Of a stretch of DNA of 64,000 nt, positions 54,803-64,000 are shown piece by piece. Source of the DNA: Parapedobacter sp035556095 (lineage in GTDB: Bacteria; Bacteroidota; Bacteroidia; Sphingobacteriales; Sphingobacteriaceae); the NCBI RefSeq assembly GCF_035556095.1, contig NZ_DATMFT010000022.1, forward strand, positions 124,001 through 188,000, read 5' to 3'. The number at the start of each line of letters is the position of its first letter. Position 1 is the first letter of the stretch. The notes under the pieces were generated by a model. It was not told the DNA's origin. It searched no databases and saw only the letters and a list, made by a program, of their open reading frames with translations. The translations under genes were made by a program, and so were the position numbers.

Positions 54803-56698
54803 TTACCATCCTATGTTTTGCACCAGATTTCGATTCACGATGATGTACTCATCTTTTATAGGCCAGAAGTAATCTTTCGTACTAAATGTTTGGTTATATA
54901 CTACCTTTGGCCGGTAATATGCGCTGGCGACTTGCTGTTTCAAGTCCCAGCCAACGACAGGTTGATTTAAGACCGTGGTTGCGTCTTTCCATCGACGGAT
55001 ATCCCAGAAACGGTGGCCTTCAAAAGCCAGTTCGATAAGCCGCTCCTGTTGAATAATCTCCCGCAGCCCGTCTTTTTCATTAGGTTTATTCGGTTGGTTC
55101 GAATATTCAGCCCACGATTCCTCTACTCCGCTAAGACCGGCGCGAGCTCTAACCAAATCTATATACTTATAAGCCTCCGCTGTTGGACCGCCAGATTCAT
55201 TTAATGCTTCCGCATATAACAAGTATACATCGGCTAACCGAATAATAGGCCAAGGATATGAGGTAACAGAGTAGCTCGTGCCAGTACCGATAACATTTTG
55301 GTAGTGGATGTATTTTTTTATGAAATAACCCGTTATGGTGCCGCGATCTGCCAAGTTGCTGCCGTTTCGCTGCCCTCCCATGGCTTCCAGATAAAACAAC
55401 TCATCTGGTTGCTTATCGTCATATTTACCCTGTCCATACCACACACCTCCATCAAACCCTAAGTCAGCGTAGAACCTCGGCTCCCGATCAAAATGCAAAC
55501 CGGCTGTAACGAAATTCTTCCGAATGTACAACTCGTCCTGTTCCGTTGCCTCGCGAAGGTTATATCTCGCACTGTAGTTCCACGTTTTATCCTCCTCGAT
55601 AGGTACACCATGCTGAGAATAAAACATTTCAGCAAGCTTCATCGGGGGAGAAAGTTCTCCCCGCAGTGGCCAATTATCCAGATACCGCGGGTCAATGAAG
55701 GTTGTGGCCAACACTTGAATACTGTTTGATCTGGTTTGCGTGTTGGCCCAAATGACCTCACTGTTCCATTTCTCAGCTAGGCTGTTGCGTATGTTCATCT
55801 GTGTGAGGATGGTATCCGTAAGCGCATATTGCCCAAATTCTGGTTGAAAATAATATAGGCTAAAACCAGCATCATGGCAGGCTTCTATGGCTTCTTTACA
55901 GGCTTCAGCCGCCCTTGCCCATTTGGCAACATCAAATTCGGGATTAAACAAAGGTTGTCCATCGGGGTTTTTTAAGCCCACTTGGTCAGGATTGCCGTTA
56001 AACAAAGGGCTAGCCGCGGTAACCAATACCTTCGCTTTCATGCTGAGCGCTATGGCGGCGGTAACCCGGCCAAGTTCGTCCATGGGGTTAGCGATCTCAG
56101 TAGGCAAGTATTCCAATGACTCGTCGATCAAATCAACAATGTAATTGAAGCATGAATCGACCGGATCACGCATCACCTTTACCTCGTCGGGATCGGCCCA
56201 TATCGGAAGATTTTCTTTAATAAGTGGAATGGGACCATACATCCTTACCAAGCAAAAATGATAGTATGCCTTCAAAAACTTAACTTCACTGGCCCACCTC
56301 GCTCGCTCGGGAGCTTCCATATCGGTTACATTTTCTATGTTTTCAAGGAATATATTACAGTCTCTAAGCGCACGGTACATCAACTGCCAATTGTCGCCAT
56401 ACGGATTCACTACATTCATCAGCCCACGAGCAATTTCAAACATCGATCCGCCCCGTTCATTGATCCGCCAGATTTCATCACCACCCAACATGGCAGGGTC
56501 GGATCCTAAATCACCATTTCTCGGCATATAGGAGTAACAAGTATGTAAAAACTTCTCTGCCTGCGTTCTGACGGTAAACGCGTTATCGAGCGTAGCGACA
56601 TTATCCGGCACGATATCCAAATAACTGTCACATGCTACTAGGGTATTTAGGCCTACGATCAACGCCAAACACCTATATTTAAATTGCTTACTATTCAT
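54803..56698 (-). CDS. susD: SusD/RagB family glycan-binding lipoprotein
   Basis: SusD caps the SusC channel and binds the glycan at the cell surface. The 631-residue protein has a lipoprotein signal (VACDSYLDIVPD). The TPR-rich SusD fold contains FLKAYYHFCLVRMYGPIPLI, ALSMKAKVLVTAASPLFNGN, RLADVYLLYAEALNESGG and ELAFEGHRFWDIRRWKDA, and a C-terminal FWPIKDEYIIVNRNLVQN. It follows susC by 130 bases. This gap holds copy 2 of the 27-nt element, 16 bases before the ATG. Confidence 0.95.
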   Translation of the reverse strand: MNSKQFKYRCLALIVGLNTLVACDSYLDIVPDNVATLDNAFTVRTQAEKFLHTCYSYMPRNGDLGSDPAMLGGDEIWRINERGGSMFEIARGLMNVVNPYGDNWQLMYRALRDCNIFLENIENVTDMEAPERARWASEVKFLKAYYHFCLVRMYGPIPLIKENLPIWADPDEVKVMRDPVDSCFNYIVDLIDESLEYLPTEIANPMDELGRVTAAIALSMKAKVLVTAASPLFNGNPDQVGLKNPDGQPLFNPEFDVAKWARAAEACKEAIEACHDAGFSLYYFQPEFGQYALTDTILTQMNIRNSLAEKWNSEVIWANTQTRSNSIQVLATTFIDPRYLDNWPLRGELSPPMKLAEMFYSQHGVPIEEDKTWNYSARYNLREATEQDELYIRKNFVTAGLHFDREPRFYADLGFDGGVWYGQGKYDDKQPDELFYLEAMGGQRNGSNLADRGTITGYFIKKYIHYQNVIGTGTSYSVTSYPWPIIRLADVYLLYAEALNESGGPTAEAYKYIDLVRARAGLSGVEESWAEYSNQPNKPNEKDGLREIIQQERLIELAFEGHRFWDIRRWKDATTVLNQPVVGWDLKQQVASAYYRPKVVYNQTFSTKDYFWPIKDEYIIVNRNLVQNIGW

Positions 56699-56714
56699 CT
56701 GTTTATTTTTTTAA

Positions 56715-56741
56715 TTCAGTTGTCAGATGGAGCCTTTGATG
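56715..56741 (-). repeat. 27-nt leader element, copy 2 (before susD)
   Basis: Identical over all 27 bases to 18700-18726, in the same orientation relative to the downstream gene. An A-rich stretch follows in both places before the start codon. Here no in-frame ATG precedes it. Confidence 0.85.
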
Positions 56742-56828
56742 TTTAAAACAATTATTGCCCTATGTGCTTAATAATTATTTTAAACATGTCGGGTTCATAA
56801 TAAAATTGATTTGGTTACCTTACGTTTG

Positions 56829-59800
56829 TCAAAAATTGACGTTTAATCCGATATTATATACGCGTTGAACCGGATAACCCAACCCGTCTCCGGCCATTTC
56901 CACGTCCCAAAGTTTAAATTTGCTAAATGTCAGCAGATTGCTACCATTCACGAAAATCCGGAAATTACTGGTCCGCAATTTCTTCTGCACACCGGCCGGC
57001 AACGAATAACCCACTTCAACCTGCTTCAGTCGTAAAAACGTCCCATCACGCATAAACCAAGTACTGGTTTGTGCGTTATTATTGATTAGGGTTGTGCTGA
57101 GCCTTGGCCAAAGCGCGTAGACATCTTGATTGTCTTCAGCCCAATGGCTGTCGGCGTAGGCCTTTAGCAGTTGCGTATCGCCGACAAAAGGATAGGTACT
57201 ATTGGGTGAACTGACGTCAATCCAGAATGACTCATTCGCAAGCCCTTGGAAAAAAGCGGAGAAATCCAGCCCTTTATATCCCGCTGAAAACCCAAAACCA
57301 TATACAATTTCTGGAACCACCGGATTGCCGATAGGGACAATGTCATCTTCCGTGATCCTTCCATCATTATTCACATCCAAATACTTGATATCGCCCCCCC
57401 GATACTCGCCAAAAGGCTGGGCCGGGGAATTATAAGCTTCATAGTCGTCTACAAATAACTTCTCAGCGATATAACCATACCACTGGTTAATGGAGTTGCC
57501 CACGCGATAACGGTAGGACTCGCTATACTGCGGTTCTTCAAATTGCCGGTATTGATTCGTAGCATATGTGAAATTACCCCTCATCGATAGCCACCATCCG
57601 TTATACCACGACTGCTGATAGTCAACGGATGCATCTACGCCTTGGGAAGACGCCTCTCCCACGTTGGCCCGTATCGGCGCAGAAAGCCCCATTGTAATGG
57701 GCACGTAACTCCTTGTCATTAAGATATTCTTGCGGTACTCATAGAAATATTCAGCTTGGAGATTTATTTTATCGAATAACCCCAATTCAAGTGCGTAATT
57801 CTGCTTCAGCGCGGTTTCCCAAGTAATATCCTCGTTCGCATAGCGTCCCAATGAGATTCCGTTCCGGATATAGGTTTGATCGCGGCCAAAGGTCGCCGCC
57901 CGGCTTCCATCATCCATGTTCACATTGGATAGGTAAAAGAAGCGATCTTGGGGAGATCCTATCGCATCATTGCCAACGAAGCCGTACGTAGCTCTCAACC
58001 TGAGATTGGATACAACATCTCGTGCGGGTGCGAAGAATTTTTCGTTGGATAAGCTCCAAGCTAAACCGGCCGATGGGAAAAAGCCATACCGTCTGGATTG
58101 GTGGAACCGTTCCGAACCATTGTAGCCAAAGTTAAATTCGGCGAAGTACCTATTGTCGAACGAATAGGTTGCCCGGCCGGATAAGCCCAAATTCCGGAAA
58201 GGCAATGACAGCTGAAGTTCTTCAGCGTTAGCATCGAGATATTCCCGCATCATAAATACCAGCAAGCCACTTATTCCATGTTTTTGGTTGAAATTCCGGT
58301 TATAATTTACGATGGATTGCAAGTAGAACGAAGAGTTGACGGTTTTAACCCCCGGTTCATAGCTGAGGTATTCTGTCGCGGTAGCCTCGTTGACGTTGCT
58401 GATGCCATAAGTATCGGTAAACCGGTCATACCCATTGAGTGTATAATAAAAAGGATTATACGCCCGTACCATATCGAAATAGGCATATCGGTTGGTATTA
58501 AACATCGCTTCGATAGACAAGCCTTCCGTCAAATAAGAAAAGTCGTGTTTGAGTTCGAGTTGTGCCGCCATTGTCGACGATGCGTAATCCTTATATCCTC
58601 GTGTCATATCCGCATACGGATTTCGATAATTGCCGGTATCGTAATTCCCATACATAATGTGATTAACACGCTGGTGTTGCTGATCTTTAGGGAAGTATGC
58701 TGGAAAAAGAACAGGGTTCGACCTCACCACACGCCGATACATGTCGGCACCGCCCCATATAGGCCCGGTATAGTCATCGAAATTACCGTTTAACCGAACG
58801 ACCATGTCCGTGGTCTTCGTAAGACCGATGTTTACGTTTGAACGGAGCGAGTAGCTTTTTAAGTCGATGTTATTGTTGAAGTTGTTGCGGTTATCTACTT
58901 TAAGCACTCCGTTATCCCGATTAAAGGTGCCTGAAACGAAATATTGTGCTACTCCGCCACCACCGCTTACATTGAGATTCATCCGCTGGTTCATCGCGTA
59001 ATCCTTAAACATCATCTTCCGCCAGTCATTTGCTGGGTACACGTACGGATTCAAACCGAGTTCAGTATTCATGATTTTCTCATCCGAATACAGTACTGTA
59101 TTCGGATTGATTTGCCCAAGGGGCGTGCGCGTATACACCGCCTCATTATATTGCTTCATGAACGTCACCGGGTCAGCCAACTCCACATTCCTTGTGGGCG
59201 TGGAGAGGGAGTTCTCAATTCGGAAAGACAAGGCAGCTTTACCTACCTGTCCTTGCTTCGTTGTTACCAGTATAACGCCGTTGGCCCCACGGGCTCCGTA
59301 TACGGCAGTGGCCGTAGCATCTTTCATAATACTGAAGCTGGCGATATCATCCGGTTGAAGGCGGGCCAATTGGGTGGTGGTTACTTCCATGTTGTCGATC
59401 AGAATCAATGGATCTACCTTATACCCGAATGTCGTGACTCCCCGAATAAAAAAATCAGCATTATCCTGACCCGGCTCTCCGCTCCGCTGGTAGGCAATCA
59501 TACCGGCTACCCGGCCCGCAAGAGCAGTTGTTAAATTGCTTGATGGGTTTTTCTTCAAATCATTCGCACTGACGGAAGTTACAGACCCGACCATATCACT
59601 TCGCTTCTGTTGTCCAAATCCTACTACCACCACTTCATCCAATGCACTGGGGTCGGCTGCTAAAACCACATCGATTTTTGTCAATTGATTTACTTCAATT
59701 TCTTGGCTGACATAACCAACCATGGAGTATACCAAAACAGCTGATGGGCTTGATACATCGACGACATAATTACCGTTTTCATCCGTTTGAGTGCCCTGAC

Positions 59801-59957
59801 TGGTACCTTTAATTTGTACCGTTACGCCAGGCAAAATACCAGTCGTGTCTTTTACGCTCCCGGTTACCCGGACCGCTTGTGCCGATACCAACGCAACATT
59901 GGCCAGCAAGCACAGAAACAGCACAAAACAACTTTTTTTCGTACTTATTTTTCTCAT
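56829..59957 (-). CDS. susC: SusC/RagA TonB-linked outer-membrane transporter
   Basis: The 1042-residue transporter imports oligosaccharides across the outer membrane using TonB energy. After a signal peptide (ending VSAQ) comes a carboxypeptidase-regulatory-like domain (VTGSVKDTTGILPGVTVQIK). A TonB-box-like stretch follows (ALDEVVVVGFG), then the plug (DATATAVYGARGANGVILVTTK) and a 22-strand barrel ending NIGLNVNF. There is no STN domain, so it is not an obvious anti-sigma-linked transducer. It lies 44 bases after the GH-D gene and precedes susD. Confidence 0.95.
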   Translation of the reverse strand: MRKISTKKSCFVLFLCLLANVALVSAQAVRVTGSVKDTTGILPGVTVQIKGTSQGTQTDENGNYVVDVSSPSAVLVYSMVGYVSQEIEVNQLTKIDVVLAADPSALDEVVVVGFGQQKRSDMVGSVTSVSANDLKKNPSSNLTTALAGRVAGMIAYQRSGEPGQDNADFFIRGVTTFGYKVDPLILIDNMEVTTTQLARLQPDDIASFSIMKDATATAVYGARGANGVILVTTKQGQVGKAALSFRIENSLSTPTRNVELADPVTFMKQYNEAVYTRTPLGQINPNTVLYSDEKIMNTELGLNPYVYPANDWRKMMFKDYAMNQRMNLNVSGGGGVAQYFVSGTFNRDNGVLKVDNRNNFNNNIDLKSYSLRSNVNIGLTKTTDMVVRLNGNFDDYTGPIWGGADMYRRVVRSNPVLFPAYFPKDQQHQRVNHIMYGNYDTGNYRNPYADMTRGYKDYASSTMAAQLELKHDFSYLTEGLSIEAMFNTNRYAYFDMVRAYNPFYYTLNGYDRFTDTYGISNVNEATATEYLSYEPGVKTVNSSFYLQSIVNYNRNFNQKHGISGLLVFMMREYLDANAEELQLSLPFRNLGLSGRATYSFDNRYFAEFNFGYNGSERFHQSRRYGFFPSAGLAWSLSNEKFFAPARDVVSNLRLRATYGFVGNDAIGSPQDRFFYLSNVNMDDGSRAATFGRDQTYIRNGISLGRYANEDITWETALKQNYALELGLFDKINLQAEYFYEYRKNILMTRSYVPITMGLSAPIRANVGEASSQGVDASVDYQQSWYNGWWLSMRGNFTYATNQYRQFEEPQYSESYRYRVGNSINQWYGYIAEKLFVDDYEAYNSPAQPFGEYRGGDIKYLDVNNDGRITEDDIVPIGNPVVPEIVYGFGFSAGYKGLDFSAFFQGLANESFWIDVSSPNSTYPFVGDTQLLKAYADSHWAEDNQDVYALWPRLSTTLINNNAQTSTWFMRDGTFLRLKQVEVGYSLPAGVQKKLRTSNFRIFVNGSNLLTFSKFKLWDVEMAGDGLGYPVQRVYNIGLNVNF

Positions 59958-60001
59958 GATTATATAATTGATTACAAAATATTAAAGAATGTCTCGTCTT
60001 T

Positions 60002-62305
60002 CTAGATAGACGTGATTTCGAGGATCTCCTGCCCGTATCGGTCCAATGACAATGTCAATTTTCCACGTATTAATTCGTCACCAGAAAATATTCCAACTTC
60101 CTGATCAGTGAAGCATGCATGCACACGATAGCGCCCATCGGGCCGTACCCAAGGCACATTAATCTGCCGGTTAGCAAGCCCTTCGCTTCCCCTCAAAACC
60201 ACGACCGCGCCACTTCCCTGCTCGTTGAGTTTGCCCCACCAGTGCCAATCGGTGTCGGTTGGGCCTGGTACACCACTAAACTGAAAATGTGCATAGACAC
60301 CGTACTGCCTATTTAGCCGATCCAACAAGGCGAATCCCTCCCGATAAGTCGTCTTATTCAGTTCGCTCAATGATTCCAAATCACCTGCGAACACACTAGG
60401 CACCCCCATAAACCAACTACAAAGCTGCCGCTGTTGTATCGCTGGTGTCAAACTGTTTTCAAGATTCACCGTAGCGGCACCGTAATATTCGATAGACCGC
60501 AGCGGCAACCCCCTGTGCGCAAAGAATTGCTGACGCGCATTCCAACACCCTTCTATCAGCCGCGCACGGAGGCTATCGGTGTTCTGCAGGCGTTGTACGG
60601 CAGCACGTTGCCTCGGATTTCCCGCACCCGCGTAATCGTTGGGCGGTACGTGAAAATAATGCGCATATTTCAAGGCTGCGACATCGCACGGCGTACCGGG
60701 CGTTCCCCAGTAGATTTCATGGGTCAATTCCAAGTGTACGTCAGGCGCCATACGAGCAACTGCATCCTGCGCTTCAAACAACCCCCGGAGCCCCCGCAAT
60801 AGTGATTCCTTTTGCGTACGGCTGTCATGTCCGCTAGCGATGTCCCCGAATTTGATATTGGTTAAATCCTGCTTGAAATAAGTAGCATCGTAACGGTCAT
60901 GTAAAGCAATCAAATCATATGCATAGTAAAAGCGCCACTTACTGGCGTAACTCATTGCCAGTGCTCCATCGCGCTCCACTTTAGGATAGCTGTATGCAGT
61001 TGGCAATGCCTTCAGGTCCGCCGAACGTGTCGGGTGCCGAAAGCAAGTGACCCATAGCCCCACATTCAATCTTTTATTTTGGATATAAGCCGTCGTCTCA
61101 CTAAAATCAGGAAAGTTCGTTGAGTCCGGAACAACGCTGAATCGTGCAATAGCACTCGGGCTATTTGCTTCAGACCAACCTGCATCTAATAACAGTGTCT
61201 TTATCCCAATGTCGGCAGCTATGTCCGCCGCCTTCCGCATATTTTCGTCATTGATTAAGGGCCCGTAATTGGACCAACTGCACCATAAAGGAGCAAATAA
61301 CGAAGGATCGAATGTTTTTATGCCCACTACCTCCTGCAAATATTGCTGGAAGTCGGTTTCGACCGTCCTATCCAGGGCGGTTGAAATTGCGGATATCGTA
61401 TTCGCGGGTGGTCCCGCATAGGCATAAGTAAAAACAGGTTCGGATTTAAATTGCTCTGCCGGGCCCAATACCCATTCGAAATGTTCCAAATTATATCCCA
61501 TGCTTCCCTCCGTCGAAATGGTACGCAACGCGGAAGGAACTTCACTCACTTGTAACACACCGTGGGTCTGGCTGCTATCGGAAAAAGCCCGGATACTGGA
61601 TACCGCTCCCCTACCCGAAGGCGTCAACTCGGAGATGTTACGATAATCAGCGGATAGACATATATCATCAATCATCAAGCTGTCAAACTTCAACCACGAC
61701 CCACTCCCATTGGTAATCTCCACCCACTTCCTGATGGCCGGATGTTTCTCATGAATTTCATAAATGATATCAACAGCCAACCCCTCAAGGCTATCCATAC
61801 CGCTGCTTCTGTAGCGCACCCTTAGTTGGTCCACTCCCGCATTGGGCTGGGATTGGATAATAACATGATGGTTAAATACGCTCCCCAAGGTAGATCCATG
61901 ACATACGGTTACCGGTGTCCATTTCACTTGTTGCCCATCTACCGTATGGTCATTGTTCACATGCAGCTCGTCCGTTTCTCCCAAATTTTCCGCTAATGAA
62001 ATCAAACCCGGGTCGCCATCCTTTGATTCACGTAGTCCTTGGGGCTCTATGTTCGGTACGGCCCGATGTATACGGAAAGATATTTCCGACGCTGGGCCCG
62101 AGAGCAAATTCTGTTCTGCCACATGAAGTTCTTCCGTGCGCACTCCCGTTTTATCTATCGATAATACGCGCTTCAAGAGCCCGGCATCCAATATCACCGA
62201 CCGTTCGTTCTCGATAACAACACCGGCCCCCTGGCCTTGCGCCAACGCAATGCTCATGGAGAGAAATTGAATTAAAATATAATATATCAACCATTTAACT
62301 GACAT
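60002..62305 (-). CDS. clan GH-D hydrolase, alpha-galactosidase-like
   Basis: The 767-residue secreted protein has a signal peptide ending ALAQG, an N-terminal beta-sandwich of about 320 residues and a melibiase-type barrel. WCSWSNYGPLIND (341-353), LLLDAGWSEA (371-380) and YFKQDLTN with the likely nucleophile D480 are visible. It is only distantly like the other GH-D enzyme of the locus (YFKQD against YFKWD), so the two probably cut different linkages. An acid/base residue could not be placed with confidence. It directly precedes susC. Confidence 0.75.
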   Translation of the reverse strand: MSVKWLIYYILIQFLSMSIALAQGQGAGVVIENERSVILDAGLLKRVLSIDKTGVRTEELHVAEQNLLSGPASEISFRIHRAVPNIEPQGLRESKDGDPGLISLAENLGETDELHVNNDHTVDGQQVKWTPVTVCHGSTLGSVFNHHVIIQSQPNAGVDQLRVRYRSSGMDSLEGLAVDIIYEIHEKHPAIRKWVEITNGSGSWLKFDSLMIDDICLSADYRNISELTPSGRGAVSSIRAFSDSSQTHGVLQVSEVPSALRTISTEGSMGYNLEHFEWVLGPAEQFKSEPVFTYAYAGPPANTISAISTALDRTVETDFQQYLQEVVGIKTFDPSLFAPLWCSWSNYGPLINDENMRKAADIAADIGIKTLLLDAGWSEANSPSAIARFSVVPDSTNFPDFSETTAYIQNKRLNVGLWVTCFRHPTRSADLKALPTAYSYPKVERDGALAMSYASKWRFYYAYDLIALHDRYDATYFKQDLTNIKFGDIASGHDSRTQKESLLRGLRGLFEAQDAVARMAPDVHLELTHEIYWGTPGTPCDVAALKYAHYFHVPPNDYAGAGNPRQRAAVQRLQNTDSLRARLIEGCWNARQQFFAHRGLPLRSIEYYGAATVNLENSLTPAIQQRQLCSWFMGVPSVFAGDLESLSELNKTTYREGFALLDRLNRQYGVYAHFQFSGVPGPTDTDWHWWGKLNEQGSGAVVVLRGSEGLANRQINVPWVRPDGRYRVHACFTDQEVGIFSGDELIRGKLTLSLDRYGQEILEITSI

Positions 62306-62338
62306 AGCATTGATATTATGTTTGATGTTTCCTGATTA

Positions 62339-62388
62339 AAGAACCATGGCTCGCAGAATCTTTCTTAGGCCTATAAGCAATGGTTCTT
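62339..62388. promoter_or_regulatory. 9-bp inverted repeat in the SDR-hydrolase gap
   Basis: AAGAACCAT and ATGGTTCTT face each other with 32 bases between, in the 160-bp gap between the second SDR gene and the GH-D gene. It could be an operator or a long-loop hairpin. No T-run follows. Confidence 0.3.
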
Positions 62389-62465
62389 ACATCCGCTAAA
62401 TTCCTCAAAAATGATAGTCGCTAAAAACATCCTATTTGCTTGTTATAATACACTATTTACGGACA

Positions 62466-63218
62466 TCAAAAAGTAATCATCAACCCCCCGTCCACAGTCA
62501 CCACAGATCCCGTCATATACGACGCATCTGACCCTGCCAGGAACCAAACTACTCCAGCCACTTCTTCGGGCATCCCAGGTCGTTTCAGTGGTAAATGATT
62601 ATATTTGATATAATTATCCCTGAACCAATCCGATTCCAATTCGTTACCGTGTGCCTTAATCGACATGGGTGTACAAATAAATCCCGGTGCGACCGTGTTG
62701 GCCAAAATACCCCGTGGCGCCAGTTCCAATGCCAACGAACGCGTGAATTGAGTAATTGCCGCTTTGGCCATCCCATAGGCCGAACTGCCATTTTCCACCC
62801 GGTTCCGATGGATGGAGGTGATGTGAATCACCCGGCCGCCGTCTTTTAGCAGCGGCACAAGCAAACGGCAACTCTTTACCGTACCATACAGCATCACTTG
62901 TAACGCATTATCCCATTGTTCAAATTCGCTTTCCAATGCCGGCATACCCTGCGAAACGCCTACGCTATTGACCAATACGTCGAAGCCGCCGACCTCAGTT
63001 TCAATCCATTTAGCCAGTTCACCGATATGCTCGCTGTTCCTTACGTCAACCTCAAACGCCCGATGGCCCTCACCCACTAACGCTGCACAAACGTCGTTAC
63101 CCTTACGCCGGTTTGACGACCCGATGAACACGCGATAACCTTCTTTGGCGAATCGATCGGCAGTGGCCTTTCCGATACCTGATGATCCACCAAGTATAAT
63201 TACTTTCTTTGTTTCCAT
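62466..63218 (-). CDS. SDR dehydrogenase, candidate L-fucose dehydrogenase
   Basis: The 250-residue short-chain dehydrogenase has the cofactor motif GGSSGIG (10-16), catalytic S135, and Y148 and K152 in AYGMAK. In the C-terminal region APGFICTPMS and TGSVVTVDGG are typical of classical SDRs. Sequence alone does not give the substrate. Its partner upstream resembles 2-keto-3-deoxy-L-fuconate dehydrogenase, and the non-phosphorylating L-fucose pathway needs a second SDR for the sugar itself, which is why I propose it. It starts 2 bases after the other SDR stop. Confidence 0.7.
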   Translation of the reverse strand: METKKVIILGGSSGIGKATADRFAKEGYRVFIGSSNRRKGNDVCAALVGEGHRAFEVDVRNSEHIGELAKWIETEVGGFDVLVNSVGVSQGMPALESEFEQWDNALQVMLYGTVKSCRLLVPLLKDGGRVIHITSIHRNRVENGSSAYGMAKAAITQFTRSLALELAPRGILANTVAPGFICTPMSIKAHGNELESDWFRDNYIKYNHLPLKRPGMPEEVAGVVWFLAGSDASYMTGSVVTVDGGLMITF

Positions 63219-63220
63219 CG

Positions 63221-63973
63221 TTAGTATGTTGCCCTCCCGCCAGAAATATCAAAAACAAACCCGGTTGAAAAACTCGCCTCCGGCGAAACAATCCAAGTGG
63301 CCATAGCAGCCACCTCGTCAATGGTTCCTAATCTGCCCATCGGAATCTTGTCTGTCATATATTTAAGTTGCTCTGGCGCCGTATCAGCATTCATCGCCGT
63401 TTTAATTACCGCCGGCGCAAGGCCGTTCACCGTTATCCCTTTGGTAGCATATTCCTTACCTACAGCCTTCACCAAACCAATGACACCAGCCTTCGTTGTC
63501 GAGTATCCCACCATGTTGGGATTGCCTTCCTTACCCGCTATCGAGGCAATCAAAAGGATACGACCGTAGCCGCTTTTTTCCATCAATCCAACCCCGTATT
63601 TGGTTACTAAGAAAGCTCCCCGAAGATTTACGCCATAAATCCGATCAAATTGCGCAGTATCGTATTCGGTAATCGGTGTACTTGTAGGGCCAACAATACC
63701 CGCTGAATTCACGAGCACATCCAATTTCCCATACCGTCGTGCTACTTCTGCAAACACTCGCTGTACCGATTCCTCATCTGCGATGTCCACCGGAAAACCT
63801 GAAACACCTTCGCTATCGCTAAATTCTTCTAGTGTGGCGTTCAATCTATGCTCATCGGCATCGACTATTACTACGGTTGCCCCTTCGTCTGCCAACCGCT
63901 TGCTGATACCTTTTCCCAGCCCGTCCGCACCACCCGTTACCACGGCAACCTGTCCTTGAAATCGTCTATCCAT
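63221..63973 (-). CDS. SDR, 2-keto-3-deoxy-L-fuconate dehydrogenase-like
   Basis: The 250-residue enzyme has TGGADGLG (13-20), NSAG (89-92), S144, and Y157 and K161 in GYSTTKAGV. The segments SIAGKEGNPNMVGYSTTKAG, GLAPAVIKTAMN and the C-terminal STGFVFDISGGRATY closely resemble dehydrogenases that oxidise 2-keto-3-deoxy-L-fuconate (or the rhamnonate analogue) at C4 with NAD. The product would be the substrate of the FAH hydrolase at 42733. The gene begins 27 bases from the window edge, so its promoter and earlier pathway genes may lie outside. Confidence 0.8.
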   Translation of the reverse strand: MDRRFQGQVAVVTGGADGLGKGISKRLADEGATVVIVDADEHRLNATLEEFSDSEGVSGFPVDIADEESVQRVFAEVARRYGKLDVLVNSAGIVGPTSTPITEYDTAQFDRIYGVNLRGAFLVTKYGVGLMEKSGYGRILLIASIAGKEGNPNMVGYSTTKAGVIGLVKAVGKEYATKGITVNGLAPAVIKTAMNADTAPEQLKYMTDKIPMGRLGTIDEVAAMATWIVSPEASFSTGFVFDISGGRATY

Positions 63974-64000
63974 TTAGTTGTATTAGATTTAATACTATTT

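Overview
The window comes from a Bacteroidota chromosome, most likely a Sphingobacteriaceae member of the Pedobacter/Parapedobacter type. The evidence is a SusC/SusD pair with accessory surface lipoproteins, Bacteroidota-restricted families (DUF6427, DUF2480, DUF3109, short CcmD), -7 boxes of the TAnnTTTG type, A-rich leaders instead of strong Shine-Dalgarno sites, and a balanced base composition.

Positions 1-36300 are mostly housekeeping. They begin with the 3' end of an LpxH-like phosphoesterase, then an envelope cluster (DUF6427, a beta-barrel protein, LptC, PpiD), DUF2480/3108/3109 genes, a polyprenyl synthase and TerC. After a prolyl oligopeptidase come lpxH, a Crp-type regulator with an SMR exporter, prfA, tRNA-Asp and a NarL-type two-component pair. 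Next are a 2H phosphoesterase, an ECF sigma factor, glyA, an IscA-type protein, ileS-dksA-lspA, gnd, ccmBCD, glutamate dehydrogenase and a PAS sensor with a stand-alone receiver. Two repeat-rich gaps lie here: a 51-bp triple repeat before lpxH, and an 11-bp-period array beside a deleted IS3-type element before ileS.

From 63973 down to 36297 every gene is on the minus strand and the content is catabolic. Reading in the direction of transcription: two SDR dehydrogenases (the first resembling 2-keto-3-deoxy-L-fuconate dehydrogenase), a clan GH-D hydrolase, SusC, SusD, two surface lipoproteins, a second GH-D hydrolase, an FG-GAP/GH71-99-like protein, a broken AAA_14/DUF4143 ATPase, a DUF5060/DUF4038 hydrolase and a WbsX/GH99-like lipoprotein. 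A terminator-like hairpin follows, then an operon of a 2,4-diketo-3-deoxy-L-fuconate hydrolase-like FAH protein, pyruvate carboxylase and a large FAD/Fe-S lactate-type dehydrogenase. My reading is a polysaccharide utilization locus for a glycan yielding L-fucose (or a related 6-deoxy or L-sugar), coupled to the non-phosphorylating pathway. That pathway ends in pyruvate and lactate, and the last operon would carry both into central metabolism.

The least ordinary signals are: (i) the upstream DNA and first seven codons of the FAH gene recur at the 5' end of the DUF4038 hydrolase gene; (ii) an identical 27-nt element lies just before the start codons of the histidine kinase and susD, 38 kb apart; (iii) the helically phased 11-bp array; (iv) a strict 32-bp GTAAAC repeat at one end of the IS remnant.
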